Of a stretch of DNA of 64,000 nucleotides, positions 50,771-60,258 are shown piece after piece (position 1 is the first letter of the stretch; every line of letters begins with the position of its first letter). Position numbers and translations under genes: made by a program. This stretch comes from Prorocentrum cordatum. Lineage: Eukaryota; Sar; Dinophyceae; Prorocentrales; Prorocentraceae. The stretch is from positions 413,320 to 477,319 of the forward strand of contig CAUYUJ010014002.1 of assembly GCA_963575745.1 (NCBI GenBank), given 5' to 3'. The notes beneath the pieces were generated by a model that did no database searches, had not been told where the DNA came from, and saw only the letters and a list, made by a program, of their open reading frames with translations.

Positions 50771-51195
50771 AAACGCATGTATTATTTTTAGACACGTCTT
50801 GCAGGGTATATCGGAGGCGTTGCTGCCCCTCTCCGCTGGAGCGGCGCCGGCTGCGTCGCGACTGTCGCCCCCCTGCAGTCGGCCGGGCGTCGGCGCTAAT
50901 CACCGGCGCCGCCTCCGTGTGTTTCAATTTGGCGGGTGCCCCCCCCCCCCCGCGATTGGTCCAGACAGAGGAACCATGTGTTTTAATCCTGCGCCCCCCA
51001 TGCTTCGGTTGATCACAAGGCGCAAATCCACCCCCAAAGACCCCGATCCTCAACCCCCCATCCGTGGCAGCAGCAGGGCGAGCCGCCCCGCAGCAGGCCG
51101 TGGCGACGAGGGCGCTTCAGAAGCCCAAACAGGGCGCAGGTGCGTTCCCCAATAGCTCTCGAGCCGAGGATCTCGGTCACCGATTTTCGATCCGA
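50771..51195. other. Unassigned intron DNA
   Basis: C run at 50940-50951. No gene seen. Confidence 0.4.
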
Positions 51196-51197
51196 TC

Positions 51198-51400
51198 AGG
51201 AGGGAGTAAAACACAGACACAATTGATCGTCGATCCCCAAGAAAGTATGAGAACTCATTGGAATTGGGCGGGAAGACAAAACCCAGAAACTATAGGATAA
51301 TATGGGGCATTATTTTATTTGTGTGTATTTATATATATATACATATATATATGTATGTATGTGTGTGTGTGTCCTTGGGCCCCTTGATCCTCGAGCAGCA
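51198..51400 (+). repeat. Family-3 dispersed repeat ending just before ribB exon M
   Basis: ACACAGACACAATTGATCGT, CGATCCCCAAGAAAGTATGA, GGGAAGACAAAACCCAGAAA, ATATGGGGCATTATTTTATT, GTGTGTATTTATATATATAT (expanded TA/GT tail), then CCTTGGGCCCCTTGATCC. A (CAG)n run (51393-51437) fills the gap to the exon. Confidence 0.85.
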
Positions 51401-51405
51401 GCAGC

Positions 51406-51437
<32 letters not shown>
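51393..51437. repeat. (CAG)n next to ribB exon M
   Basis: About 14 CAG units with one CGG, 30 bp before the exon. Its many AGs could act as competing acceptors. Confidence 0.95.
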
Positions 51438-51438
<1 letters not shown>

Positions 51439-51466
51439 GTCCGCCGCCTCGCGGCGACCCCGGAAG

Positions 51467-51547
51467 GACCGCCTGGAACACTTCGGCCTCCACCCGGCCA
51501 CTTCCAAGAACACGGACGTGAACGAGACCAACTTCTACGTGTCCACG
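51467..51547 (+). CDS. ribB: 3,4-dihydroxy-2-butanone 4-phosphate synthase, exon M
   Basis: 27 codons, DRLEHFGLHPATSKNTDVNE then TNFYVST. It supplies the RibB segment between the GIVC block and the TTTG block: 'RL-x-x-LGL-P…', 'NTD' and the β-strand written T-A-F/Y-T-V/I-S-V-D in bacteria and fungi (here T-N-F-Y-V-S-T-D). The acceptor is CGGAAG|GAC. The last codons before the donor are TCC ACG, followed by GAC. The repeat GAAGGAC at 51463-51469 copies the exon A donor, and GGAC at 51547-51550 matches exon B's acceptor. Phase 0 at both ends. Alone this exon would be too short to name; it is assigned because it fits exactly between exons A and B. Confidence 0.78.
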
Positions 51548-52249
51548 GACGCCCCATCGCCCCGCCAGCTGCCAGGGGAGGCCGCCCGGGGAGGATGGGT
51601 CAGAGGAGGGCGAGGTGAGGCATCGGTCGTCGTTGGCCTCTTTGCGGGGAGGGGGGGGGAGGAGGGGGGGGCGTCGCTCCTCGCTCCTCGCTCCACCAGC
51701 TGCCGGGGGAGGCCGCCCAGGGAGGAGGGGCCAGAGGAGGGCGAGGTGAGACGTCGGTCGTCGTTGGCCTCTTTGCGGGGGGGGGGGGGGGAGGAGGGGG
51801 GGGGCTTCGCTGGCACGGCCTGGAGCGGCTCGGACAACTGGTGCGCCCCGGGGGGGGGGTGCGGGGACCGACTCCGAGGCGCCAGTGGTCTCCATGTCGC
51901 CCTGCTGCTCCGAAGCGGCGGGGGGGGGGAGGCGGAGGGCGGGCTCGAGCGTGCAGGTCCGGGGGCAGAGGGAGAGGGCAGGTGCGCAGGAGAGGGGCAA
52001 TGGCAGGGGGGGGGAGGGCGAGGGAAGGGAGAGGACGAGGAGAGGGGGAGGAGGGGAGAGGAAGGACGAGGAGGAGGGGAACATCGGGGGGGGAGGGGGG
52101 ACGGGGGAGGCGCCCAGCGGGAGGGGGGGCGACACAGTTTCCGACACTCCTCACTGCGTTTTCCTCTATCCTCCATCTCCTCTTCCTTGCATCCCCCCCT
52201 GATCTTTCCGAGGCGATGTCCGTCATCATCCTCGTCCTCATCATTCCTA
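51548..52249. repeat. ribB intron 2 start: 130-bp direct repeats, G-rich
   Basis: CAGCTGCC(A/G)GGGGAGGCCG then CCC(G/A)GGGAGGA occurs at 51569 and 51699; GTCGTCGTTGGCCTCTTTGC occurs at 51626 and 51757. That gives two direct units of about 130 bp. The rest to 52140 is GGGGAGG-rich. No gene. Confidence 0.75.
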
Positions 52250-52372
52250 CCTCCTCCCTCCCTCCCTCCCTCCCTCTCTCCCTCCCTCCCTCCCTCCCTC
52301 CGTCCCTCCCTCCCTCCCTCCCTCCCTCCCTCCCTCCCTCTCCTCCTCCTCCTCTTCCTCCTCCTTCTCTTC
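52250..52372. repeat. (CCCT)n block
   Basis: CCTCCCTC tetranucleotide repeat, then CTC. Confidence 0.95.
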
Positions 52373-52502
52373 ACGATCCCTGTGGTTCATTCCCCCCCTC
52401 CCCCATCCCCTTCAGTCCTCCCCCGTCCTCGTCCATCCTGCTCCCCTCACCTCCTCCTCCCTCCCCCTTCCCCCCCTCACAACTCCCTGTCCCGCACTCG
52501 TC

Positions 52503-52886
52503 TTGGCCCTCCCTTCGCCTCCTCCCCAGGACGGCGCATTCGTCCGCCGCCCCCCTGGGCCTCAGGATCGAGCCAACGGCCAGGGCCAGCGCCCCATGAT
52601 CGGCAAGATCACAATCTGTGCCCTCGGGCATGCCCACTGCGATGGCGGGAATGTCAGCGTGTTCCGTACTCCTCGGCATGCTGGGGTCGGCCTTTCGGGG
52701 GAGCGCGCCGATGTCAGCCAGACTCTGGCGCTAAAACTGGCAGGCAATGAACGCGTATACTCACCAGAGAGAGGCGGAGCGCCGTCGCGATCGCAGCAGG
52801 GGAGAAGCAGATTGCATGCATGGCGGGTGCGCTTGCGAATCTGTACCGCAGCCTCAGCCACCAGAGCATTGATTGCAAGGCAGAGC
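52503..52886 (+). other. Unassigned, upstream of the cysteine-rich gene
   Basis: A + frame (…QRPMIGKITICALGHAHCDG…) is open, with better composition than its flanks, and the minus strand is also open. No family named. This is where a promoter of the downstream gene would lie. Confidence 0.3.
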
Positions 52887-52919
52887 TAGCCATTTTGGCT
52901 CAAGCCATTTTAGCTCAAG
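52887..52919 (+). other. Two tandem relict spliced leaders
   Basis: TAGCCATTTTGGCTCAAG (52887-52904) matches the last 18 bases of the dinoflagellate leader; CCATTTTAGCTCAAG (52905-52919) follows directly with one G-to-A change. Each relict of 15 bases starts after the AG that can serve as a trans-splice acceptor. The inner one is older and mutated, the outer one perfect, so the gene passed through mRNA, cDNA and genome at least twice. The pattern is established for dinoflagellate genes. Confidence 0.93.
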
Positions 52920-53006
52920 TGCTGGTGTTTCGCGCTGCGTGCTGTTCATCACGTGGGGGATCCAAGTGTTACAACTGACAGCCCACTTTGAATCCAACAC
53001 GGTGAC

Positions 53007-53369
53007 ATGGCTGCGATGTCGTCGGCGACCGTTCTCTCATCCGTCACTGTTTTACGCGCTTTTACGCTAGCCGGCGCCAACGTCAACGGAGAGGCGTACT
53101 GCGAGAATGGCGCCGTGTCCGCCGAGGAGTGCGAGCGCCCCTCGTGCTGCCACTACAAACTGACTGGGCTGGGGAATTGTAGGAGCGCCATCTCGTCTAG
53201 GACATGCTATGACGTGGCGCCTTCGATGAATGTGTATTTCGAGGAGAAGTACCTCGATTCAGAATGCTCTGGCAGCCCTTCAAACAACTATTCTTTCAAG
53301 GAGATCACAGGCTCGCTGGACTGCTACGTCTACACAGATGTCACTGGCGAGCACATCTTGGGTGGGTAG
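53007..53369 (+). CDS. Cysteine-rich secreted-type protein, first part
   Basis: Begins MAAMSSATVLSSVTVLRAFT, a possible signal or anchor stretch, 88 bp after the double leader relict. Then GEAYCENGAVSAEECERPSC… with CCHY and GLGNCRSAISSRTC. The C-x7-EEC-x4-CC pattern recalls trefoil-like small disulphide domains, but the match is not firm. The frame stops at TAG 53367; a neighbouring frame continues …GSFDLTCPSDRATFNEFDRE…, so a one-base slip or a short intron lies there. Function unknown. It is nested in ribB intron 2 on the same strand. Confidence 0.6.
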   Translation: MAAMSSATVLSSVTVLRAFTLAGANVNGEAYCENGAVSAEECERPSCCHYKLTGLGNCRSAISSRTCYDVAPSMNVYFEEKYLDSECSGSPSNNYSFKEITGSLDCYVYTDVTGEHILGG

Positions 53370-53473
53370 TTTTGATTTGACCTGCCCCAGCGACCGAGCA
53401 ACTTTCAATGAGTTTGATCGTGAGAAATGCACAGGCTCTATCGTTGCATGGGGGACAACGCCATGGGCTTGGT

Positions 53474-53655
53474 ACTCCAGATTTCGTAATAAAAGGGAGG
53501 GGGTCTGGACCCTCCAAGACAAGCCATTTCAGACCCCCCCTCGTGGGAGAACCCTCCAAAACATCGTCCCCAGACCACCCCAGGCCCTCCAAGATAGCCT
53601 GGAAGAGACCCCCCCCGAAATGAGACCCCCCTCCCTTTATTACGAAATCTGGAGT
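53474..53655. mobile_element. MITE with 33-bp inverted ends inside the cysteine-rich gene
   Basis: Left end ACTCCAGATTTCGTAATAAA then AGGGAGGGGGTCT. The right end inverted is ACTCCAGATTTCGTAATAAA then GGGAGGGGGGTCT, differing by single-base length changes. The interior has repeated ACCCTCCAA and GACCCCCCC words. It interrupts the frame after …GTTPWAWY, so it either sits in an intron or broke the gene. No target duplication recognised. Confidence 0.88.
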
Positions 53656-53732
53656 GCACATCAAAGACGTGCTCAAGTTCCGAATCTGATCATCAAGTAT
53701 CGGGTACGTCCATACTACTTAATGAAAGCCTC

Positions 53733-53984
53733 GTGCGACAAGTCTTGGCGTCCAGCGATTATCCTTCCACGTGCACTAATACCACGCAGGATGTATGCGA
53801 AGACGATGATTCCCTGCTCGCTGCTCTCGCCAACCTGAAGAATGCTTCTTGGATGACTGGTTGTCGGGATGCTCCTGGCGTGTGTTCTGCCGACGAGGTG
53901 TCCGAACTGTGCTGCTCATCGTGTGCCGAAGCGCTGATGGACTGCCTGAGTGCAGCGTTGCGGCTGCACTCAGGCAGTCCATGA
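53733..53984 (+). pseudogene. Cysteine-rich gene, middle part (ShKT-like Cys pattern)
   Basis: The frame VLASSDYPSTCTNTTQDVCE then DDDSLLAALANLK…, …GCRDAPGVCSADEVSELCCS…SCA has six to seven Cys in a spacing like the short ShKT-type modules common in dinoflagellate secreted proteins. It ends in the 46-bp palindrome at 53937-53982. The link to the exon before the MITE is in another frame, so the gene is probably damaged or split by an intron. Confidence 0.5.
53937..53982. repeat. Perfect 20-bp-arm palindrome
   Basis: ATGGACTGCCTGAGTGCAGC, loop GTTGCG, then its exact reverse complement. The half GAGTGCAGCGTTGCGGCTGC is then repeated directly at 53992-54011. It falls within the coding-like region and looks like a template-switch duplication. 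Confidence 0.95.
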
Positions 53985-54038
53985 CGCTACCGAGTGCAGC
54001 GTTGCGGCTGCATTGGGCTATTGTGCTGACGTCGACAC

Positions 54039-54263
54039 GTGTGCCGCGAAACGTGCTCTGCGACGCCTTCAGACGGCCCCACTGGCGAGGCGTACTGTAA
54101 GAACGGCGCCGTGTCCGTCGAGGAGTGCGAGCTCTCCTCGCGCTGCCACTACAGCCCGGACGGGCTGGGGAATTGTTGGAGCGCCATCTCGTCTAGGACA
54201 TGCGATGTCGTGGCACCTTCCGTAAATCCCACACGAGTTCCCGCACCAGAACCGACAGTATAG
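54039..54263 (+). CDS. Cysteine-rich gene, second copy of the N-terminal module
   Basis: GEAYCKNGAVSVEECELSSR then CHYSPDGLGNCWSAISSRTC repeats the module at 53085-53205 with about 70% identity, including its end DVVAPS/DVAPS. One Cys of the CC pair is Arg. It ends …PTRVPAPEPTV with TAG. So the protein has at least two copies of the module. Both unit copies being kept suggests a real gene until recently. Confidence 0.55.
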   Translation: MCRETCSATPSDGPTGEAYCKNGAVSVEECELSSRCHYSPDGLGNCWSAISSRTCDVVAPSVNPTRVPAPEPTV

Positions 54264-54454
54264 CCGACGCCATACCCTGACGGACTCTCCGAAGTCTCAG
54301 ATGTTTGGGCTGATTGTCCCGCTTTCATGACCTTGCTGTTGAGCGTTACTGGGATGTTGCAGTAGAAAGTTGGTGCTGCGGCGCAGACCCCATGTGCACC
54401 ACAGGGATGCAAGAACTGATGTGTATACATATACATGTGTATCTAGATGTGCAT

Positions 54455-54459
54455 CTGTA

Positions 54460-54550
<91 letters not shown>

Positions 54551-54610
54551 ATGTATGTATGTATGTATGTATGTATGTATGTATGTATGTATGTATGTAT
54601 GTGTGTGTGT
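54455..54610. repeat. (CTGT)n then (ATGT)n
   Basis: About 24 CTGT units followed by 14 ATGT units. The same pair of tetranucleotides occurs at 9160-9230. Confidence 0.98.
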
Positions 54611-54849
54611 CTATATACCTCTTCGAATATTCTTATAGCGGAAAGCCCCGGGTGACCCCCCCCCGTACATAAATTCGGCCTTGGGCGGTCCCATCGGGCA
54701 GACATTCCGTTTTTCGGTTCGGGGGGCCCCTCCCGGCCATCCCAAGCCGCCCGAGCGCGCCGCGGATCGCGTTCCAGACGGCCCCGCGGAACACCCAAAC
54801 GACTGAAGCTCGTCTCAGGCCGGCCCTGGAGGCCCCCAAGACGGCTCAA

Positions 54850-55275
54850 GAACGCTCCCGGGGGTCCCCCAATGCGGCCCCAGGACATTAAAATCGTCAA
54901 AATCCCGGTGGAAAAATTGCATTTCCACTACATTCGTGCTCTGGGCTTCCACGACGCCCAGAACGACCCAGAAGGCGCTGGACAGTTCCCAAGACGGCTC
55001 CAAAGGCCCCAAAGACAGCCCAAGAGAGCCCCAAGACAGCCGCAAACACGCCCAAGACAGCCAAAGAGACTCCAAACAGGGCCCCAAGTGAGCCCCACAA
55101 AGCCTCCAGAGAGGGTCGTTCGACCTTAATCTCAAGGGTGTGGCTTTTATCCTGCCCCCAAGACCCCCCCAGAGGCCTCCAGGACGTTGCCAAGAAGTCC
55201 CCAGAAGCCCCCGTGAAGCCCCCAAGAGGCTTCGAGAGGCCCCCAAGACGCACCGCAGACACCTCCAAGAGACCA
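54850..55275. repeat. 12-bp CCCAAGACAGCC degenerate repeat
   Basis: Words CCCCAAGACGGCTC, GCCCCAAAGACAGCCCAAGA and CCCCAAGACAGCCGC recur every 12 or 24 bp. It is the reverse-complement texture of 29300-29930 and 32300-32620. Confidence 0.75.
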
Positions 55276-55429
55276 CATCCCTATGCAGTTGCGTGTGATG
55301 CAGGGCGTCACCATCTCTGCGCTCTTGAGGTGTATGCCGGAATGACCATGAGTAATGCGAAGCAGCCCTGCGGTACAATTGCTCCCTTTCTGAAAGCGTC
55401 CCCTGTGAGCTTTATGAACCCTATGGTGC

Positions 55430-57130
55430 CCTATGCTGCCACATGAGCCCCACGAGCCCCATGACCCCAGTCACTCCTGTGAGCCCCATAAGCCGCATGA
55501 GTCCCACGAGCCTTATGAGCCCTACGAGCTCAATGAGCACTACGACCCGCGTGAGCCCTACGAGCCCCATGAGCCCCACGATCCCTGTGACCTCTATTGG
55601 CCATGTGAGCCCATCAGCCCTACGAGCCACATGAGCCCCATGAGCCACATGAGCTTTATTTATGAGCCCTAATACCTCAGAGCCCTGTGAGCCCCATGAG
55701 CCCTATGACCCCTACAACCCTATGACCCCTATCAGCCACATCAGCCCTATCGGCCATGAGCCCTACGAGCCCTCTGAGCCCTAACACCTCAGAGTTTTAT
55801 GAGCCCCGTGAGCCATATGACCCCTATGACCCTTAACAGCCAGATCACCCTTATCGGCCCTATGATCACTATGAGCCTTAAGTATGGTGCCCCATGGTGC
55901 CCCGTGAGCCCTATGAGCCCAACATGGCCTCTTGCCTAAGAGCCCTACGAGCCTCATGAGCCCTGTGATCCCCATGAGCCCTACGAGCCCGATGGCCCCC
56001 AAAGCCCTACTACCTCTATGAGCCCTGTGACCCCGCTGACCCCTGCGAGCCCCCCAAAAGCCATGGGCCACAAGAGCCCTATGATAACTATGATCTGTCT
56101 AAAACCTATCAGCTATATCAGCGCCATCGGCCCTATGATTCCTACGAGCCCTATGGTTCCTCATGGTGCCCCATGAGCCCACTGGCGTCTTCGCTCCCAC
56201 ATGTCCAGTGGGCGCGGCAGAATTAGACCGCATGAGCCCTATGACCCCGTGGGACCGTGCGAGCACATCGACATCCTCAGTCCTACGAGCCCCATGGCCC
56301 CTATGAGCCCGAATGGCCACTATGAGCCCGATAAACCCCATGGCCCCTATGAGCTCTATGAGCCCCATGCGCCTAACTCTTCTTCCGAACCCCACGAGCC
56401 TTTTGAGCTACATGGGCCGTGCGAGCCGCATGAGCCCTACGAGCCCTATGAGCCCTGTGGGCCCGATGTTGCCTGCGGGCCTCGGAGACTTATACGGCTT
56501 ATGAGCCCTACGAGCCCTATGAGTCCTACCAGCTCTATGCGCCCTATGAGCCCTACGAGCCCTATGACCCCTGCTGGCCCTGTGGGCCCAATGGGCCCTC
56601 TGCCGCTCAGGGGGCTCAAAAGGCTCAAGAGCCCTGAGAGCCCTTTCAGCCTCACGGACCCCACGGCCCACGCTACCCCTGAGAGCCTTACGAGCCCCAT
56701 GATTTTCATGAACCTCAACGACCCCATGAGCCCCACGACCCCGACGACCCGTCGTGAATCTTATCACCCTTTTGGGCCCAGTGGCAAACTGACCCCTATG
56801 TGTCTCATACGCCGAGGAATCCCCATAAGCCGACGCGGTCTACAGCGCCAAAGAGCCATGGGCTTCAGTGAGGCCATGGGCCCTACGCGCCTCCACGCCC
56901 AATAAGCTCATCAGCCCGAGGGGCCCTCTGAACTCAAGTACGGCTGCGGGCTCTGGGCACCTCATGATTCCCAGGAGCCGCGCTGCCCGAAGTACCCCTC
57001 TTCCACATTGCCGCCCCGATCTTTTACGCTCCAGGGGCGGCAAAGAGCCTTTCAGCCCTCTAACCCAAAGGACCCAATGGGTCGTGTCAGCCCTGTGGGC
57101 CTCATGGGCCCCATGGGCCTTATTGCCGAA
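55430..57130. repeat. 1.7-kb TATGAGCCC satellite
   Basis: More than 100 diverged 9-bp units (CCTATGAGC, CCCACGAGC, CCCATGAGC), often in 18-, 27- or 36-bp higher units, with the longest clean zones at 55440-55670 and 56280-56590. 9 is divisible by 3, so long Pro/Glu/His/Tyr, Met/Ser/Pro and Gly/Leu frames run through it; I do not call them genes. It lies in ribB intron 2. Confidence 0.93.
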
Positions 57131-57737
57131 TGGGACCGCGGTGAGGGCGACTACGGGTCGCGGCGAACCTCACTGACGCCATGCGAACAATATTTTAAAG
57201 GCGAATCGAAGAGAGCTGGTACAATCTTGTGTACATATACATGTATAGCCATATTTTGTTTCCCGGATCTATATATTTATATATACACAGATATGACATT
57301 GTATACGCATATAACAGATTTAGGTGTATACAAATCTATACACATATATACAATTATACGTATACTTGTATTGCCCGGACCCCCCCCGTAAACCAGACCC
57401 CCTCCCCCAGGGACGCCCTGGCCGTCCTTTCGGACGTCTCGCCGACGTCGATGGTTTAGTCGCGCGCGAGGTGGTACGATCCGATAGAGCCTTGGATCCG
57501 CTGCCACTCTAAGAGCTTTGCCAGCACCAACGCATCGTATCGAGGGAGAGCACCTGATGACTAGGAAGCGTCAGACTACGAGACGAAGGAAAAGGAGGAG
57601 GAGGAGAAGGAATACCTCCTCTCCCGACAGAAGCTCTTTTTTGTGTCTCACGTGAGCTTCCTGCCCCCCCCCCCCCCCTCCCTCCCCCTCCTGCTTACCT
57701 CTCGGCACTGGGCTCCTCTTGCTGTGGCAAACAGTGG
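57131..57737. other. Unassigned intron DNA, AT-rich pocket and C run
   Basis: 57225-57370 is AT-rich (ATATATTTATATATACACAG, GTATACAAATCTATACAC). C run at 57663-57677. No gene. Confidence 0.5.
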
Positions 57738-57823
57738 GAGGGGGAGGGGGAGGGGAGGGGGAGGGGGAGGGGAGGGGGAGGGGGAGGAGGAGGAGGAGGA
57801 GGAGGAGGAGGAGGAGGAGGAGG
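57738..57823. repeat. (GGGGGA)n and (GGA)n
   Basis: GGGGGAGGGGAG units then GGAGGA. Confidence 0.95.
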
Positions 57824-57854
57824 CGATCCGATGGCGACCCTCTGCCCCGTCGCC

Positions 57855-57997
57855 CCCACCACGGAGCCTTTTGTCCGAGCCTTTTGTCCGAGCCTTCCGC
57901 CCCGCGCAGCGAAAAGCGACGCGCTGCTCGCTCGCAAGGGCGCAGCGCGTCGCCGGGGCCGCCGCGGCGACACGCCGAGCAGAAGTTCCTGGCCTCT
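57855..57997. mobile_element. Family-2 MITE, copy 4 (truncated left)
   Basis: GCAGCGCGTCGCCGGGGCCG, CGGCGACACGCC and, inverted, GGCCAGGAACTTCTGCTCG at the right end. The left end is replaced by a duplicated GAGCCTTTTGTCC. Confidence 0.6.
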
Positions 57998-58043
57998 CCT
58001 CCTCCTCCTCCTCCTCCTCCTCCTCCTCCTCCTCCTCCTCCTC
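57998..58043. repeat. (CTC)n block
   Basis: CTCCTC repeat directly at the right end of the family-2 copy. Confidence 0.95.
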
Positions 58044-58283
58044 GGCAAAAGGTGTTTCTGTGTCCAGATGGGGGTTTCGGTGTCCTCGATGAGTGTTTCT
58101 GTGTCCAGATAGGGTGTTTCTGTGTCCCAGTGTATGTGTGTCTTGGAGTGGGTCTGGGTTGGGAGCTTCTGTGTCCCAGCGCGCCTCTTGGACTTCCCGA
58201 GCGCTCCTCTTGGACTTCCCGAGCGCGCCTCTTGGACTTCCCGAGAGAGCCTCTTGGACTTCCCGAGAGAGCCTCTTGGACTT
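58044..58283. repeat. TTTCTGTGTCC and CTTGGACTTCCCGAG tandem words
   Basis: GTGTTTCTGTGTCC(A/C) occurs six times (58051-58170). CTCTTGGACTTCCCGAGCG or …GAGAG occurs five times (58190-58280). The first word returns inverted (GGACACAGAAAC) six times at 58690-58795. Confidence 0.85.
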
Positions 58284-58517
<234 letters not shown>

Positions 58518-58840
58518 CCACAAGCATGACATACACACGATGCCACAAGAGCACAAGGTGGCGGACACAGAAACTCCAAAGTGTCCCGCGTCCACAAAAT
58601 CCTGGACGCAAAAGTTTCCCCTATTGGACAACGGTTTGATTTCCACGAGATGATGGGTATCGTCGCACAATACGAAACGCATTAGAACGGCATCATAGCG
58701 GACATAGAAACACTCATCCTGGGGACCCCCGGGCGGCGCGGGACACAGAAACACCCAACGGGGACACAGAAACCCCCAGTTGGACACAGAAACAACCTGT
58801 CGCTCCCCTCCTCCTCCTCCTCCTCCTCCTATTCAATCCG
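58518..58840. repeat. Inverted counterpart of the TTTCTGTGTCC words
   Basis: GGACACAGAAAC-type words at about 58562, 58690, 58740, 58757 and 58779 face the direct words at 58050-58170, flanking the AGT array, which makes a long stem possible. (CTC)n at 58807-58829. Confidence 0.7.
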
Positions 58841-58845
58841 CCTTC

Positions 58846-59218
58846 GCGCGCACCCCCAGGGGCGACATACTAATGCAACATATATGTTGGTAGGGGTCCA
58901 GGGGCATGGGGTGCTCGATATGGTGCAACAGAGAGGTTGCATCTGAGACGCGTCTTGTTCCTCATCCGTGGTGCCATCTCGCCCTGGGAACAAAGACAAA
59001 ACGAATATCGTGCGCTGGAAAAAAACTAATACAACATATGTTGTGTTCGTGGCCCCCCCCAGGGGCGACGCGCGCGCCGAGAAATCTGATGGTAGAAACC
59101 CCGTGGCGGGGGCGTTCTGGCCATATCGTTCGGGGCACGATCTACTACGAGATGGTTGTACTACGTGTTCGGGTCGGGAAATATGCGTCCAAGGAGGACA
59201 CATAGTATGGCAGGCTCG
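58846..59218. mobile_element. Family-7 element, copy 2 and fragment
   Basis: 59028-59218 has AACTAATACAACATATG, CCCCCAGGGGCGACGCGCGC, CCGAGAAATCTGATGGTA, TTCTGGCCATATCGTTCGGG and CGTCCAAGGAGGACACATAG in the order of 19152-19338. 58852-58890 repeats the CCCCCAGGGGCGACATACTA end, suggesting a second, partial insertion. Confidence 0.7.
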
Positions 59219-59440
59219 GACGAATTTCTCCATACCAAGACCCCAGAAGCAACCGAAAGACAAATATAGAACCTTCTGCGCACAATCCCATCCGCCTCAG
59301 CGAACACGTGGTCCCAACGCCTCCCACCATAAGATTCTAAACGGGCTTGCGCCTGCGAGGGGGCCCTGGGGTCATCCATCCCTGTAGATGGAACTTGATT
59401 AAGAAGAGTGATGGGGCTTAGTTTCGGAGACTCCATACAG
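59219..59440. other. Unassigned intron DNA
   Basis: No array or gene seen. Confidence 0.4.
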
Positions 59441-59775
59441 GTTGTCCTAACAGTTTGCTTGTTTTCGCCCCTGGTTTCGCCCGGTTGGGCTGCGCAAGCC
59501 TCCTGAGACCTGCCCTCAATTTGCCTCGTTTCGCCCCTGGTCTCGCCTGGTTTCGGCTGGTTTCGCCCGAGACGTCCTTGCGATGTGTTTGGTTTCGCAT
59601 GGTTCGGGCGCGGTTTCGCCCGAGACGTTATCGTAGTTTGCCTGGTTTCGCCATGGTTTCTCCTGGTGTCGGCCCGGTTTCGCATGAGACGTCCTCGCAA
59701 TTTGCTTGGTTTCGCTTGGTTTCGGCGCGGTTTTGCTTGAGACGTCCTCCCCATTTGCTTGGTGCCTCACAGATA
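59441..59775. repeat. TGGTTTCGCCCGAGACGTCC degenerate repeat
   Basis: TGGTTTCGC words every 10-20 bp, and GAGACGTCCTCGCAATTTGC at about 50-60-bp spacing (59570, 59625, 59688, 59740). No gene. Confidence 0.8.
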
Positions 59776-60058
59776 TCGCGGGTGCAAACACGCGGAGAAG
59801 AACGGTGTGTTGTGACCACACTACTGATCGGCATTCTGCACTTCTCTATTACAGTGGAGCAGGCGAAGCGGGTGTGAACATCCGAAGCGCAGAGTGTACC
59901 AGCCATTGTATCACATGGTGCAACCATCGCTCACGTCATTTGTGCTGCTATGCGGCAGTGGACGATGTGACGTCGTTCGGAGAGAACCTCTCCCAACCTG
60001 TAGTATTGTATGTCCTTGTGCGTCCCCCTCTGCGATCCGAAGGTGTCCCTCTGCTCGG
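59776..60058. other. Unassigned intron DNA
   Basis: Balanced composition, no gene or repeat recognised. Confidence 0.4.
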
Positions 60059-60235
60059 CTACACGCAAGAGTGACCCTGGGTAAGAGTGACCTTTGGTGC
60101 GCGGCTTTTGGGGGGCCGCGGAGGAGCCAAACACAGGCGCACAAGACACCAATACTGCCTCGCGTTAGGCGACCGGGGGACCCCGGTGGGCCCGCACCAG
60201 AGGTCACTTCGGCGAAGGGTCACTCTTACGTGTAG
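60059..60235. mobile_element. MITE ending 23 bp before ribB exon B
   Basis: Left CTACACGCAAGAGTGACCCT; the right end, inverted, is CTACACGTAAGAGTGACCCT. A second inner pair, AGTGACCT(T/C)TGGTGCG, continues the symmetry. 177 bp, no coding capacity. Only 23 bp separate its right end from the exon, so it probably carries the intron's branch and pyrimidine region or reached the exon edge by insertion. Confidence 0.85.
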
Positions 60236-60258
60236 TCGATCTGCGCCCGCTGCCCCAG

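Noticed and set aside
55433-57130. HEP/YEP and MSP repeat proteins in the TATGAGCCC satellite
   Set aside because: Open in several frames of both strands; explained by the 9-bp unit.
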